Of a DNA stretch of 64,000 bases, positions 16,534 through 24,293 are shown one piece after another. The translations under genes and the position numbers were made by a program. The first letter of the stretch is position 1. Each line of letters starts with the position of its first letter. Source of the DNA: Klenkia marina (GTDB lineage: Bacteria; Actinomycetota; Actinomycetes; Mycobacteriales; Geodermatophilaceae); NCBI RefSeq assembly GCF_900101025.1, contig NZ_FMUH01000002.1, positions 186,001-250,000 of the forward strand, written 5' to 3'. Below the pieces are notes generated by a model, which saw only the letters and a program-made list of their open reading frames with translations, searched no databases and had not been told where the DNA came from.

Positions 16534-17526
16534 GTGCTGGATCGCCGTGCCGGGCTCACCGGTCTGCTGCTCGCCCTGGCGTCGGCCGCCGCCTTCGGCA
16601 CGTCGGGGGTGTTCGCCTCCAGCCTGCTGGCCTCGGGGTGGAGCGCCGCGGCGGCCGTGACCGTGCGGGTCGGGCTGGCGGCGCTGGTGCTCACCGTGCC
16701 GGCGCTGGTGCAGCTGCGTGGCCGCTGGTCGCTGCTGCGGGCCAACGTCGGGTCGGTGCTCGCCTTCGGGCTGCTGGCCGTGGCCGGCTGCCAGCTGGCC
16801 TACTTCCTGGCCATCGGCCGGCTGTCGGTGGGGGTCGCGCTGCTCCTGGAGTACTCCGGGGTCGTCCTCGTGGTGCTGTGGATGTGGCTGCGGCACGCCC
16901 AGCGGCCCTCCCGCACCACCACGGCCGGCGTCGCGGTGGCCGTGCTGGGCCTCGTGCTCGTGCTCGACGTGCTCAGCGGGGCCGAGGTCGACCTGCTCGG
17001 CGTGTTCTGGGGGCTGCTGGCCGCGGTCGGGCTGGCCGTCTACTTCGTGGTGTCCGGGCGCACCGACGGCGCGCTGCCCCCGCTGGTCAGCGCCTGGGGC
17101 GGGCTGGGCGTGGGCGCGGTCGCCCTGGGGCTGGCCGCCGCCGTCGGGGTCGTGCCCTGGCGCACCGCGACGGCCGACGTCGACCTGGCCGGCGTGCAGG
17201 TCAGCTGGCTGGTGCCGGTGCTGGGGCTGTCCCTGGTGGCCGCGGCCTTCGCCTACGCCAGCGGGGTCGCCGCGATCCGCCGCCTGGGCTCGCGCACCAG
17301 CTCTTTCGTCGGGCTGACCGAGGTGCTGTTCGCCGTCCTCTTCGCCTGGTTGCTGCTGGGGCAGGCGCCCGGGGTCGTGCAGCTGGTCGGCGGCGTGGTC
17401 GTGCTCGCCGGGATCGTGCTGGTGCGGATGGGCGAGGACCGGGTGCCGCCGGCGCCCGTCGAGACCCTGCCCGAGGGGACCGCGCCCGCACCCGGGGACC
17501 GGCCCCAGCGAGTCCGCACGACGTAA
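16534..17526 (+). CDS. EamA/RhaT-family DMT transporter
   Basis: 330 residues from a GTG with ggagg five bases upstream; an earlier GTG at 16522 contains that SD and is less likely. Ten membrane segments form two EamA repeats: LLLALASAAAFGTSGVFAS in the first and VFWGLLAAVGLAVYFVVSG opening the second. Members export amino acids and small metabolites. It is divergent from the CGNR regulator with the inverted repeat between, so its expression is probably under that regulator. Confidence 0.88.
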   Translation: MLDRRAGLTGLLLALASAAAFGTSGVFASSLLASGWSAAAAVTVRVGLAALVLTVPALVQLRGRWSLLRANVGSVLAFGLLAVAGCQLAYFLAIGRLSVGVALLLEYSGVVLVVLWMWLRHAQRPSRTTTAGVAVAVLGLVLVLDVLSGAEVDLLGVFWGLLAAVGLAVYFVVSGRTDGALPPLVSAWGGLGVGAVALGLAAAVGVVPWRTATADVDLAGVQVSWLVPVLGLSLVAAAFAYASGVAAIRRLGSRTSSFVGLTEVLFAVLFAWLLLGQAPGVVQLVGGVVVLAGIVLVRMGEDRVPPAPVETLPEGTAPAPGDRPQRVRTT

Positions 17527-17554
17527 GGGCAGGTCGGGCGCCTATCGTGGGGTG

Positions 17555-17833
17555 ATGACCGGCACCTCAGACACCACAGACGCAGCCGTCGCAGCGATCC
17601 GGGTGGCCGACGCCGAGCGTCAGGCCGCCCAGTCCGCCGCCCGCGAGGCCCAACGGCGCTGGGAGGCGGCCCTCGTCGATGCCGTCGAGGCCGGTCATGC
17701 CCCCTCGGCCGTCGCGCGCGAGGCCGGCGTGACCCGCAACCGGGTGTCCCAGCTGGTGTCGGCGCGCCGGGCGGCGGGGCAGGCCGACCGGGCCCCGCGC
17801 ACCCCCCGCATCGTGCCCAGCCCGTTCCACTGA
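17555..17833 (+). CDS. Small helix-turn-helix-like protein, function unknown
   Basis: 92 residues from the ATG at 17555; a GTG directly before is possible. The sequence is Ala-rich and helical, with PSAVAREAGVTRNRVSQLVSAR resembling a sigma-region-4 or MerR-type helix-turn-helix. The C-terminus is basic and Pro-rich. It is flanked by the transporter and rbpA, 28 and 84 bases away. It may bind DNA; no function is assigned. Confidence 0.6.
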   Translation: MTGTSDTTDAAVAAIRVADAERQAAQSAAREAQRRWEAALVDAVEAGHAPSAVAREAGVTRNRVSQLVSARRAAGQADRAPRTPRIVPSPFH

Positions 17834-17857
17834 GATCCTCGACTGCGTAAACGGCGT

Positions 17858-17884
17858 TTGAACCTCGGGCTGACCGGCTAGACC
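17858..17884 (+). promoter_or_regulatory. Possible promoter of rbpA
   Basis: ttgaac (17858-17863) and tagacc (17879-17884) lie 34 bases before the rbpA start, a reasonable distance for a short leader. The 15-base spacing is short for a sigma-70 promoter. It does not match the GGAAT-GTT form of sigma-R promoters known for rbpA in Streptomyces. Confidence 0.3.
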
Positions 17885-17917
17885 CGAGCAGACGCCACAG
17901 CGAGCGAGGAGGCTCCC

Positions 17918-18307
17918 GTGCCCGACAACCTGCGCGGATCCCGGATGGGCTCGACGAGCCTGGAGACCGTCCGCGGCGCGACCTTCGCGGAGTCCGCCAC
18001 CCACGTCTACGCCTGCGAGCAGGGCCACGACGTCCCGATCACGTTCGCGGCCGACGCGATCCCGCCGTCCACCTGGGCGTGCCCGCGGCACGGCAGCCCG
18101 GCCGCCCTGGTGGTGACGCCGGACACCCCGGTCGCCGAGCCCGCCGACGAGGACGACGCCCCGCGGGGCCGAGCGCGCAAGACCGGGCCGCCCCGGGTCA
18201 GCAAGACCCCCTGGGAGATGCTGCTGGAGCGGCGGGAGATCGCCGACCTCGACGAGCTGCTGGCCGAGCGGCTCGAGGTGCTGCGGGCCCGGCGCACGCG
18301 GGCCTGA
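17918..18307 (+). CDS. rbpA: RNA polymerase-binding protein RbpA
   Basis: 129 residues. Essential actinobacterial transcription factor that binds the sigma-A/RNA polymerase holoenzyme and stabilises open complexes. Seen: RGSRMGSTSLET N-terminal tail, the core with YACEQGHD and PSTWACPRHG (zinc/structural cysteines), an acidic basic linker (GRARKTGPPRVSKT) and the sigma-interaction domain PWEMLLERREIADLDELLAERL. The GTG has gaggagg upstream. Lineage evidence: the gene is confined to actinobacteria. Confidence 0.97.
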   Translation: MPDNLRGSRMGSTSLETVRGATFAESATHVYACEQGHDVPITFAADAIPPSTWACPRHGSPAALVVTPDTPVAEPADEDDAPRGRARKTGPPRVSKTPWEMLLERREIADLDELLAERLEVLRARRTRA

Positions 18308-18310
18308 GCC

Positions 18311-18574
18311 TCAGCGGTCCGGGTCGACCACCAGCTCGACCTCGACCTCGTCGCCGGCACCGCGGCCGGTGGCCTTGCGCGTCGCGGCGTTGAACGACAC
18401 CAGGTAGCGGCCACCCATGACGCCGATCGTGGTGGTGTAGGTGAAGCCGCCGTCGACGGTCACGACGACGGGCACCCGCTTGCCCCGGCCGAAGCCGAGC
18501 TCGACGTCCTCGGGCACGACGATGCCGACGTTGTTGCCCCCGGTCGCCTCGAGGGTGGTGCGGAACGTGGTCAT
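18311..18574 (-). CDS. DUF1905 domain protein
   Basis: 87 residues. FRTTLEATGGNNVGIVVPEDV opens the domain; later segments are GGFTYTTTIGVMGGRYLVSFN and GAGDEVEVELV, which fit the small beta-barrel DUF1905 fold. Function unknown; family members are often encoded near YdeI-like proteins. It is convergent with rbpA, three bases apart. Confidence 0.85.
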   Translation of the reverse strand: MTTFRTTLEATGGNNVGIVVPEDVELGFGRGKRVPVVVTVDGGFTYTTTIGVMGGRYLVSFNAATRKATGRGAGDEVEVELVVDPDR

Positions 18575-18622
18575 GGCCGGTGATGATGCCGCGCCCGGCC
18601 GCCGTGCGGTAGGCAGGTGGGC

Positions 18623-19153
18623 ATGACCGCACCGTTGATCGCCGCCCTCGGGGACCGGGTCCCCGCCGTCGACCCCACCGCGTTCGTCGCGCCGACCGCC
18701 GTCGTGGTCGGCGACGTCGCGCTCGGGCCCCGCGCCTCGGTCTGGTACGGCGCGGTCGTGCGCGCCGACGCCGAGTCCATCCGCATCGGTGCGGACTCCA
18801 ACGTGCAGGACGGCTCGACGCTGCACAGCGACCCCGGGTCCCCGCTGGTGCTCGGCGACCGGGTCACGGTCGGCCACCGGGTGGTGCTGCACGGTGCCCG
18901 CGTGGACGACGACGTGCTCGTCGGCATGGGCGCGGTGGTGATGAACGGTGCCCACATCGGCTCGGGGTCGATCGTCGCTGCCGGCGCCGTGGTCACCGAG
19001 GGGATGGTCGTGGCGCCCGGCTCGCTGGTCGCGGGTGTGCCGGCCAGGGTCGTCAAGGACCTCGGTGGCGCCGCCGTCGAGCGCATCCGGGCCAACGCGA
19101 CCAGCTACACCGACCGCATCCAGCAACACCGAAGTCTTCGAGTTCTCGACTGA
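18623..19153 (+). CDS. Gamma carbonic anhydrase family protein
   Basis: 176 residues from the ATG at 18623. Hexapeptide repeats of a left-handed beta-helix run through the centre (VVGDVALGPRASVWYGAVVRAD...). The zinc histidines typical of the family are visible in LHSDPG and VGHRVVLHG. Members hydrate CO2 or act as acyl-CoA-linked transferases, usually as trimers. It is divergent from the DUF1905 gene. The 68 bases before the convergent prfC hold a GC-rich, imperfect hairpin. Confidence 0.9.
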   Translation: MTAPLIAALGDRVPAVDPTAFVAPTAVVVGDVALGPRASVWYGAVVRADAESIRIGADSNVQDGSTLHSDPGSPLVLGDRVTVGHRVVLHGARVDDDVLVGMGAVVMNGAHIGSGSIVAAGAVVTEGMVVAPGSLVAGVPARVVKDLGGAAVERIRANATSYTDRIQQHRSLRVLD

Positions 19154-19221
19154 TGGAACGGCCCGGTCGCAGGGGCCCGCCCCGCGCGGAGCGTGGGGTG
19201 GGGGGCGATCGGGTCCTTCTG

Positions 19222-20802
19222 TCACGCGAGTTGAGCTGCCACCAGCGGGGTGAGGGTGAGGTGGGGCTTGTTCTGCTCGAGCGCCCGCAGCGCCCACTTG
19301 TCGGTGAACACCGCCAGGACCTCGCCGTCGGGCCGGGTCATGATCTCCGCGCCCCGGGCCTTGGCGATCTCGGGCGCGGACTCGGCGTCGGTGATGCGGG
19401 CGACCGAGTAGGGCAGCATCTCGATGCTGATCCGCGAGCCGAACTCGTGCTCCATGCGGTGGGTGGCCACCTCGAACTGCATGGGGCCGACGACGGCGAG
19501 CACCGGGGCGCCGTCGCCGCGCCGCTCGGAGACCAGCACCTGGACGACGCCCTCGCCCGCCAGCGTGTCCATGCCCTTGCGGAACTGCTTGTACTTGCTG
19601 GTGTCCGCCGCCCGGGCCACCGCGAAGTGCTCGGGGGCGAACGTGGTGATGGGGGGATACGTCACGGGCGCATCCACGTACAGGGTGTCGCCCACCCCGA
19701 GGGCGCTGGCGTTGACCAGGCCCACGACGTCGCCGGGGTAGGCGGTCTCGATGGTCTCGCGGTCGCGGCCGAACACCTGCTGGGCGTACTTGGTCGCGAA
19801 CGGTCGCCCGTTGGACGCGTTGGTGACCACCATGCCGCGCTCGAACACGCCCGTGCAGATGCGGATGTAGGCCAGCCGGTCGCGGTGACCGGTGTCCATG
19901 CCGGCCTGCACCTTGAACACGAAGGCGCTGAAGGGGTCGTCGAGGGCGCGGGGCTTGCCGTCGGCGTCGGGCCGGTCGGCCGGCGGGGGAGCGAGGTCGA
20001 CCAGGGTGTCCAGCAGCGCCGCGACCCCGAAGTTCGACACCGCGGACGCGAACAGCACCGGGGTGGTGGCGCCGGCGAGGAAGAGCTCCTGGTCGTGCTC
20101 GGCGCCCGAGGCCTCCAGCAGCTCGCTCTCCTCGAGCGCCGTGGTCCAGGCGTCGCCCTCCTGGGCCAGCGCGGCGTCGGCGTCCATGACCTCCTCCGGG
20201 GCGATGGTTGCGCCGCCGGCGGTGCGGGTGAAGTGCCGGTAGCTGCCGTCGCGGCGGTCGAGCACGCCGCGGAAGTCACCGGCGATGCCGACCGGCCAGG
20301 TGAGCGGGGTGGGCTGCAGGCCGGTGCGCTCGGCGATCTCGTCCATGAGGGCCAGCGCCTCGTTGCCGGGCCGGTCCCACTTGTTGATGACCGTGATGAT
20401 GGGGATGCCGCGGTGCTTGCAGACCGCGAACAGCTTCATGGTCTGGGTCTCGAGGCCCTTGGCGGCGTCGACCAGCATCACCGCGGCGTCGACGGCGGTG
20501 AGCACCCGGTAGGTGTCCTCGGAGAAGTCGGCGTGGCCGGGGGTGTCCAGCAGGTTCACCACGGCGTCGCGGTAGGCGAACTGCAGTGCGGCGCTGGTGA
20601 TGGAGATGCCGCGGGCCTTCTCCATGTCCATCCAGTCGGACACGGTGGCCCCGCGGCCGGCCTTGCCGTGCACCGCGCCGGCCCGCCCGATCACGTGGGC
20701 GTGCAGGGCCAGGGCCTCGGTGAGGGTGCTCTTGCCTGCGTCGGGGTGGCTGATGACGGCGAAGGTCCGACGGCGCGCGGCCTCGCCGGCGGCGGTGCTC
20801 AT
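19222..20802 (-). CDS. prfC: Peptide chain release factor 3
   Basis: 526 residues. GTPase that recycles RF1/RF2 from the ribosome after termination. Seen: G1 SHPDAGKST, switch region ARGISITSAAL, G3 LDTPGHADFSED and G4 INKWDRPG; domains II and III follow. The length matches the family. The ATG at 20802 follows a long gap with several gaatggt motifs (see 20860-21060). It is divergent from cheA. Confidence 0.95.
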   Translation of the reverse strand: MSTAAGEAARRRTFAVISHPDAGKSTLTEALALHAHVIGRAGAVHGKAGRGATVSDWMDMEKARGISITSAALQFAYRDAVVNLLDTPGHADFSEDTYRVLTAVDAAVMLVDAAKGLETQTMKLFAVCKHRGIPIITVINKWDRPGNEALALMDEIAERTGLQPTPLTWPVGIAGDFRGVLDRRDGSYRHFTRTAGGATIAPEEVMDADAALAQEGDAWTTALEESELLEASGAEHDQELFLAGATTPVLFASAVSNFGVAALLDTLVDLAPPPADRPDADGKPRALDDPFSAFVFKVQAGMDTGHRDRLAYIRICTGVFERGMVVTNASNGRPFATKYAQQVFGRDRETIETAYPGDVVGLVNASALGVGDTLYVDAPVTYPPITTFAPEHFAVARAADTSKYKQFRKGMDTLAGEGVVQVLVSERRGDGAPVLAVVGPMQFEVATHRMEHEFGSRISIEMLPYSVARITDAESAPEIAKARGAEIMTRPDGEVLAVFTDKWALRALEQNKPHLTLTPLVAAQLA

Positions 20803-21175
20803 TCCCGCGAGTCTACGGCGCGGCCGGACCGGGGGCCCCGGCCCGGCCGGGGAATGGTCGGCGGCGTGGGTCCGGGAATGGCGCGGACCATTGTCGACAC
20901 GGGTGCCGGTCATCGCCCGGAATGGTGTCGACATCTCGACGGCGAGGGGGTGCGACCGGCGGCCCCGAGTCGACATCCAGCGTCGCGACCTGGGGTTTTG
21001 GTCTCACCCCTTCGGGTGGGAGGGTGGTCGTCGACCATTCACCGAATGGTGACCCGTGCCGCCGACAAAAATGCAGCGGAACGGCTCGGGTTCGAGTGAA
21101 CAACGTGGGGGCCGTGCCGTAATCGAGCCTGACGGTCGGGGGATGTCCCCGCGGAGGAGCAGGAAGAGGACGAGC
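20803..21175. promoter_or_regulatory. Long divergent gap between prfC and cheA with gaatggt repeats
   Basis: 373 bases without a gene. It holds several short repeats built on gaatggt/accattc: 20871-20940 has gaatggcgcggaccattgtcgacac and gaatggtgtcgaca, and 21034-21053 has accattc-acc-gaatggt, a perfect 7-bp inverted repeat. gtcgac is repeated nearby. gccgacaa at 21061-21068 looks like the -10 of a sigma-28 promoter but has no fitting -35. The stretch before cheA ends with an SD (gaggacgagc) for a GTG start. Probably a regulatory region; no known operator matches by eye. Confidence 0.5.
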
Positions 21176-23587
21176 GTGGACGGCTTGGACGACATCGTCG
21201 AGGACTTCCTCGTCGAGAGCCACGAGAACCTGGACCAGCTGGACCGGGACCTGGTGGCGCTCGAGCAGGAGCCCAACTCGCGGGAGCGGCTCTCGAGCAT
21301 CTTCCGCACGATCCACACGATCAAGGGCACCAGCGGCTTCCTGGCCTTCGGGAAGCTGGAGAAGGTCGCCCACGTCGGGGAGAACATGCTGTCGCGGCTG
21401 CGCGACGGCGCTCTGCAGCTGACCCCCCGCCGCACCGACGCGCTGCTCACGATGGTCGACACGGTCCGCGAGCTGCTGCAGTCGATCGAGACCACCGGTG
21501 GCGAGGGCGCGGTCGACGTCGAGCTCGCCGTCGAGCTCATCAGCGCGGCACTCGAGGAGCCGGCGGACGGCGCCGAGGAGACCTCCGCCGAGGTCCCTGC
21601 CGAGGAGCCCGCCGTCGAGGCCGTCGAGGCCGTCGCGGCCGTCGCGGCCGTCGAGGTGCCCGAGGCCCCCCAGGCCGCCGCCGAGGAGCCCGCCCCGGCG
21701 CCGGTCGCCGCCGCGGCTCCCGCGCCGGTCGCCGTCCCGGCCCCGGCCCCCGTGCCGGTCCCGGCGGCCGCCCCTGCCGCCCCGGCCCCGGTGGCGGCCA
21801 AGGCCGCCGCCCCCGTGGCGACCAAGGCCGCCGGCGCGGCCGAGGAGGGCGAGGCCCCCCGTCGGGCGGTCGCCGACTCCACCATCCGCGTGGACGTCGA
21901 CCTGCTCGACGCCCTCATGCAGCTGGTCGGCGAGCTCGTGCTGACCCGCAACCAGATCGTGCAGTACGTCTCGCGGCAGGCCGACACCGATCTGGTGCGC
22001 GCCGGGCAGCGGCTCAACCTGATCGCCAGCGAGCTGCAGGAGGGCGTCATGAAGACGCGCATGCAGCCCATCGACCACATCTGGTCCAAGCTGCCCCGCG
22101 TCGTCCGGGACCTCGGCATGCAGTGCAGCAAGACCGTGCGGCTGGCCATGGAGGGCAACGAGACCGAGCTCGACAAGACCCTGCTCGAGGCGGTCAAGGA
22201 CCCGCTGACCCACCTCGTGCGCAACTCCGTCGACCACGGCATCGAGACCCCCGACGCCCGCCGCGCGGCCGGCAAGCCCGGTGAGGGCGTGCTGAGCCTG
22301 CGGGCGCGCCACGAGTCCGGCCAGGTCGTGGTCGAGGTCATCGACGACGGCGCCGGCATCGACCCGGTCAAGATCGGCGAGAGCGCGCTGCGCAAGGGCC
22401 TCGTGACCTCGGACCAGCTGGCCCGCATGGCCACCGCGGACATCCTGCAGCTGATCTTCGCCCCGGGCTTCTCCACCGCCGCCGCGGTCACCAACGTGTC
22501 CGGTCGCGGGGTCGGGATGGACGTCGTCAAGACCAACATCGAGGCCATCGGCGGCACCATCGAGATCGAGTCCGAGCCCGGCCGCGGCACCTGCACCCGC
22601 CTGCGCATCCCGCTGACCCTGGCCATCGTGCCCGCGCTGACCATCGAGTGCGCCGGCGACCGGTACGCCATCCCGCAGGTCAGCCTGCAGGAGCTGGTCA
22701 GCCTGGACGCCGAGAAGGCGGCCACCGCGGTCGAGGAGATCGGCGGCGCGCAGGTCTACCGCCTGCGCGGCGAGCTGCTGCCGCTGGTGCAGCTGGCCGA
22801 CGTCTTCGGCACCAGCTCCGAGCGGCACGACGGGCACGTGGTCATCGCCGTCCTGCGGTCCGAGGGCCGCCGCTTCGGCCTGGTCGTCGACCGGGTCATC
22901 AACACCGAGGAGATCGTCGTGAAGGCAGTCGGCGCCCAGCTCAAGTCCATCGGCCTCTACTCCGGGGCCACCGTCCTCGGCGACGGCACCGTCGCCCTCA
23001 TCCTCGACGTCCAGGCCCTCGCCCGGCGGGCCCTGCGGGCCGAGACCATGGAGCGCGCCGACCAGCGCAGCGCCGCGGCCGCCGCAGCCAGCACCACCGC
23101 TGCCTCGGCCGACCGCTCGCGGATGCTGCTGGCCGCCATCGGCGGGGGACGGCGGGTCGCGATCCCGCTGGACACCGTCACTCGGCTGGAGCAGATCAAG
23201 ACGGCCACGGTGGAACGGGTCGGCTCCCGCGAGGTGGTGCAGTACCGCGGCGCCATCCTGCCGATCGTCCGGCTGGACCAGCACCTGGGTGCGTCGTCCT
23301 CCTACGGCTACGGCGAGGAGACGGTCAAGGACACCCTCGAGGTCATCGTCTACGCCGACCGTGACCGCAGCGTGGCCATCGTCGTCGAGGAGATCCTCGA
23401 CATCATCGACGACAGCGAGGCCAAGCACAGCGACATCGACGACATGGGCCTGCTCGGATCCGCCGTCTTCGGCGACAAGGTCACCGAGCTGCTCGACGTG
23501 CGCGCCGCGATCCTCGCGGCCGACCCCGGCTTCTACGCCTTCGACACGACCGCCCCGGCGGCCTCCGACGACCTGATGGCGGTCTGA
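21176..23587 (+). CDS. cheA: Chemotaxis histidine kinase CheA with two CheW-like domains
   Basis: 803 residues; the GTG at 21176 has gagga five bases upstream. The HPt domain carries the phospho-histidine in FRTIHTIKGTSGF (His47). A long Ala/Pro/Glu linker (about 120-235) takes the place of a P2 domain. Then come the dimer helices (DSTIRVDVDLLDALMQL), the ATPase with VRNSVDHGIE (about 347) and DDGAGID, and two P5/CheW-like domains (about 475-620 and 640-790). CheA autophosphorylates when MCPs signal and passes phosphate to CheY and CheB. Tandem P5 domains are unusual; most CheAs have one. It leads the operon-like run into cheW and the MCPs. Confidence 0.95.
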   Translation: MDGLDDIVEDFLVESHENLDQLDRDLVALEQEPNSRERLSSIFRTIHTIKGTSGFLAFGKLEKVAHVGENMLSRLRDGALQLTPRRTDALLTMVDTVRELLQSIETTGGEGAVDVELAVELISAALEEPADGAEETSAEVPAEEPAVEAVEAVAAVAAVEVPEAPQAAAEEPAPAPVAAAAPAPVAVPAPAPVPVPAAAPAAPAPVAAKAAAPVATKAAGAAEEGEAPRRAVADSTIRVDVDLLDALMQLVGELVLTRNQIVQYVSRQADTDLVRAGQRLNLIASELQEGVMKTRMQPIDHIWSKLPRVVRDLGMQCSKTVRLAMEGNETELDKTLLEAVKDPLTHLVRNSVDHGIETPDARRAAGKPGEGVLSLRARHESGQVVVEVIDDGAGIDPVKIGESALRKGLVTSDQLARMATADILQLIFAPGFSTAAAVTNVSGRGVGMDVVKTNIEAIGGTIEIESEPGRGTCTRLRIPLTLAIVPALTIECAGDRYAIPQVSLQELVSLDAEKAATAVEEIGGAQVYRLRGELLPLVQLADVFGTSSERHDGHVVIAVLRSEGRRFGLVVDRVINTEEIVVKAVGAQLKSIGLYSGATVLGDGTVALILDVQALARRALRAETMERADQRSAAAAAASTTAASADRSRMLLAAIGGGRRVAIPLDTVTRLEQIKTATVERVGSREVVQYRGAILPIVRLDQHLGASSSYGYGEETVKDTLEVIVYADRDRSVAIVVEEILDIIDDSEAKHSDIDDMGLLGSAVFGDKVTELLDVRAAILAADPGFYAFDTTAPAASDDLMAV

Positions 23588-23588
23588 C

Positions 23589-24035
23589 ATGAGCACCCTG
23601 ACCACGCCGGGCACCGGCACCGCGCAGCTGGCCACCTTCTGGCTGGACGGCGACCTCTACGGGGTCGAGGTGGAGCACGTGCAGGAGGTGCTCCGGGCCC
23701 AGAAGCTCACCCGGGTGCCGCTGGCCCCGCCGGCCGTGGCCGGCCTGATCAACCTCCGCGGCCAGGTGGTCACCGCCATCGAGCTGCGCGAGCGGCTGGG
23801 CCGCCCGGCCCGCGGGGACGACGCCGAGAGCGTGGTGATCGTCGTCCGCATGCACGGGGAGGCCGTCAGCTTCCTGGTCGACGGCATCGCCGACGTCGTG
23901 CACGTCGAGGCCGCGGACTTCGAGCAGCCGCCGGACACCCTGGACGGCCGCGCCCGCGACCTCATCCGCGGTGCCTACAAGCTGGACGGCCGGCTGCTGC
24001 TGGCCCTCGACGTCGCCCGCGCCGTCGCGGCCTGA
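23589..24035 (+). CDS. cheW: Chemotaxis adaptor CheW
   Basis: 148 residues. A single CheW/SH3-like domain: LATFWLDGDLYGVEVEHVQEVL, then VPLAPPAVAGLINLRGQVV and FLVDGIADVVHVEAADFE, as in CheW proteins that join MCP tips to CheA. It starts one base after the cheA stop, so coupled expression is expected. A strong hairpin follows 60 bases after its stop. Confidence 0.95.
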   Translation: MSTLTTPGTGTAQLATFWLDGDLYGVEVEHVQEVLRAQKLTRVPLAPPAVAGLINLRGQVVTAIELRERLGRPARGDDAESVVIVVRMHGEAVSFLVDGIADVVHVEAADFEQPPDTLDGRARDLIRGAYKLDGRLLLALDVARAVAA

Positions 24036-24057
24036 TCCCGCAGGCAGCCCGCACCAC

Positions 24058-24093
24058 CCCTCGCACGAACCCTCGCACGACCCCTTGCACGAC
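24058..24093 (+). repeat. Three 12-bp tandem repeats after cheW
   Basis: ccctcgcacgaa, ccctcgcacgac and cccttgcacgac are consecutive 12-base units with one or two changes each. They lie between the cheW stop and the hairpin at 24096-24134. Function unknown. Confidence 0.85.
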
Positions 24094-24095
24094 CC

Positions 24096-24134
24096 GACCG
24101 GATCGCCGACGACCTGCTCGCCGGCGATCCGGTC
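24096..24134 (+). terminator. Strong stem-loop between cheW and first MCP gene
   Basis: gaccggatcgccg and cggcgatccggtc are perfect 13-bp arms around a 13-base loop. There is no T-run. It could terminate or attenuate transcription so that receptor genes are expressed at a different level from cheA-cheW. The remaining 160 bases before the MCP start show no clear -35/-10 pair. Confidence 0.65.
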
Positions 24135-24293
24135 CCACCCCTGCCCTGGCCGGAGCTCGGCCAGCACCCCGGGTGACACGGACGTCACCCGGCATCACCG
24201 GCGCCCCCGGCGCCGCGGGCGCGACCTGCCCAAGAGCGTCGCCATCTCCACCTGTCGACCCACCGCCCGCCGCCGTGAGCTTGGAGCCCCCCC

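Noticed and set aside
24058-24093. CRISPR-like array after cheW
   Set aside because: Units are 12 bp, contiguous, with no spacers; this is a simple tandem repeat.
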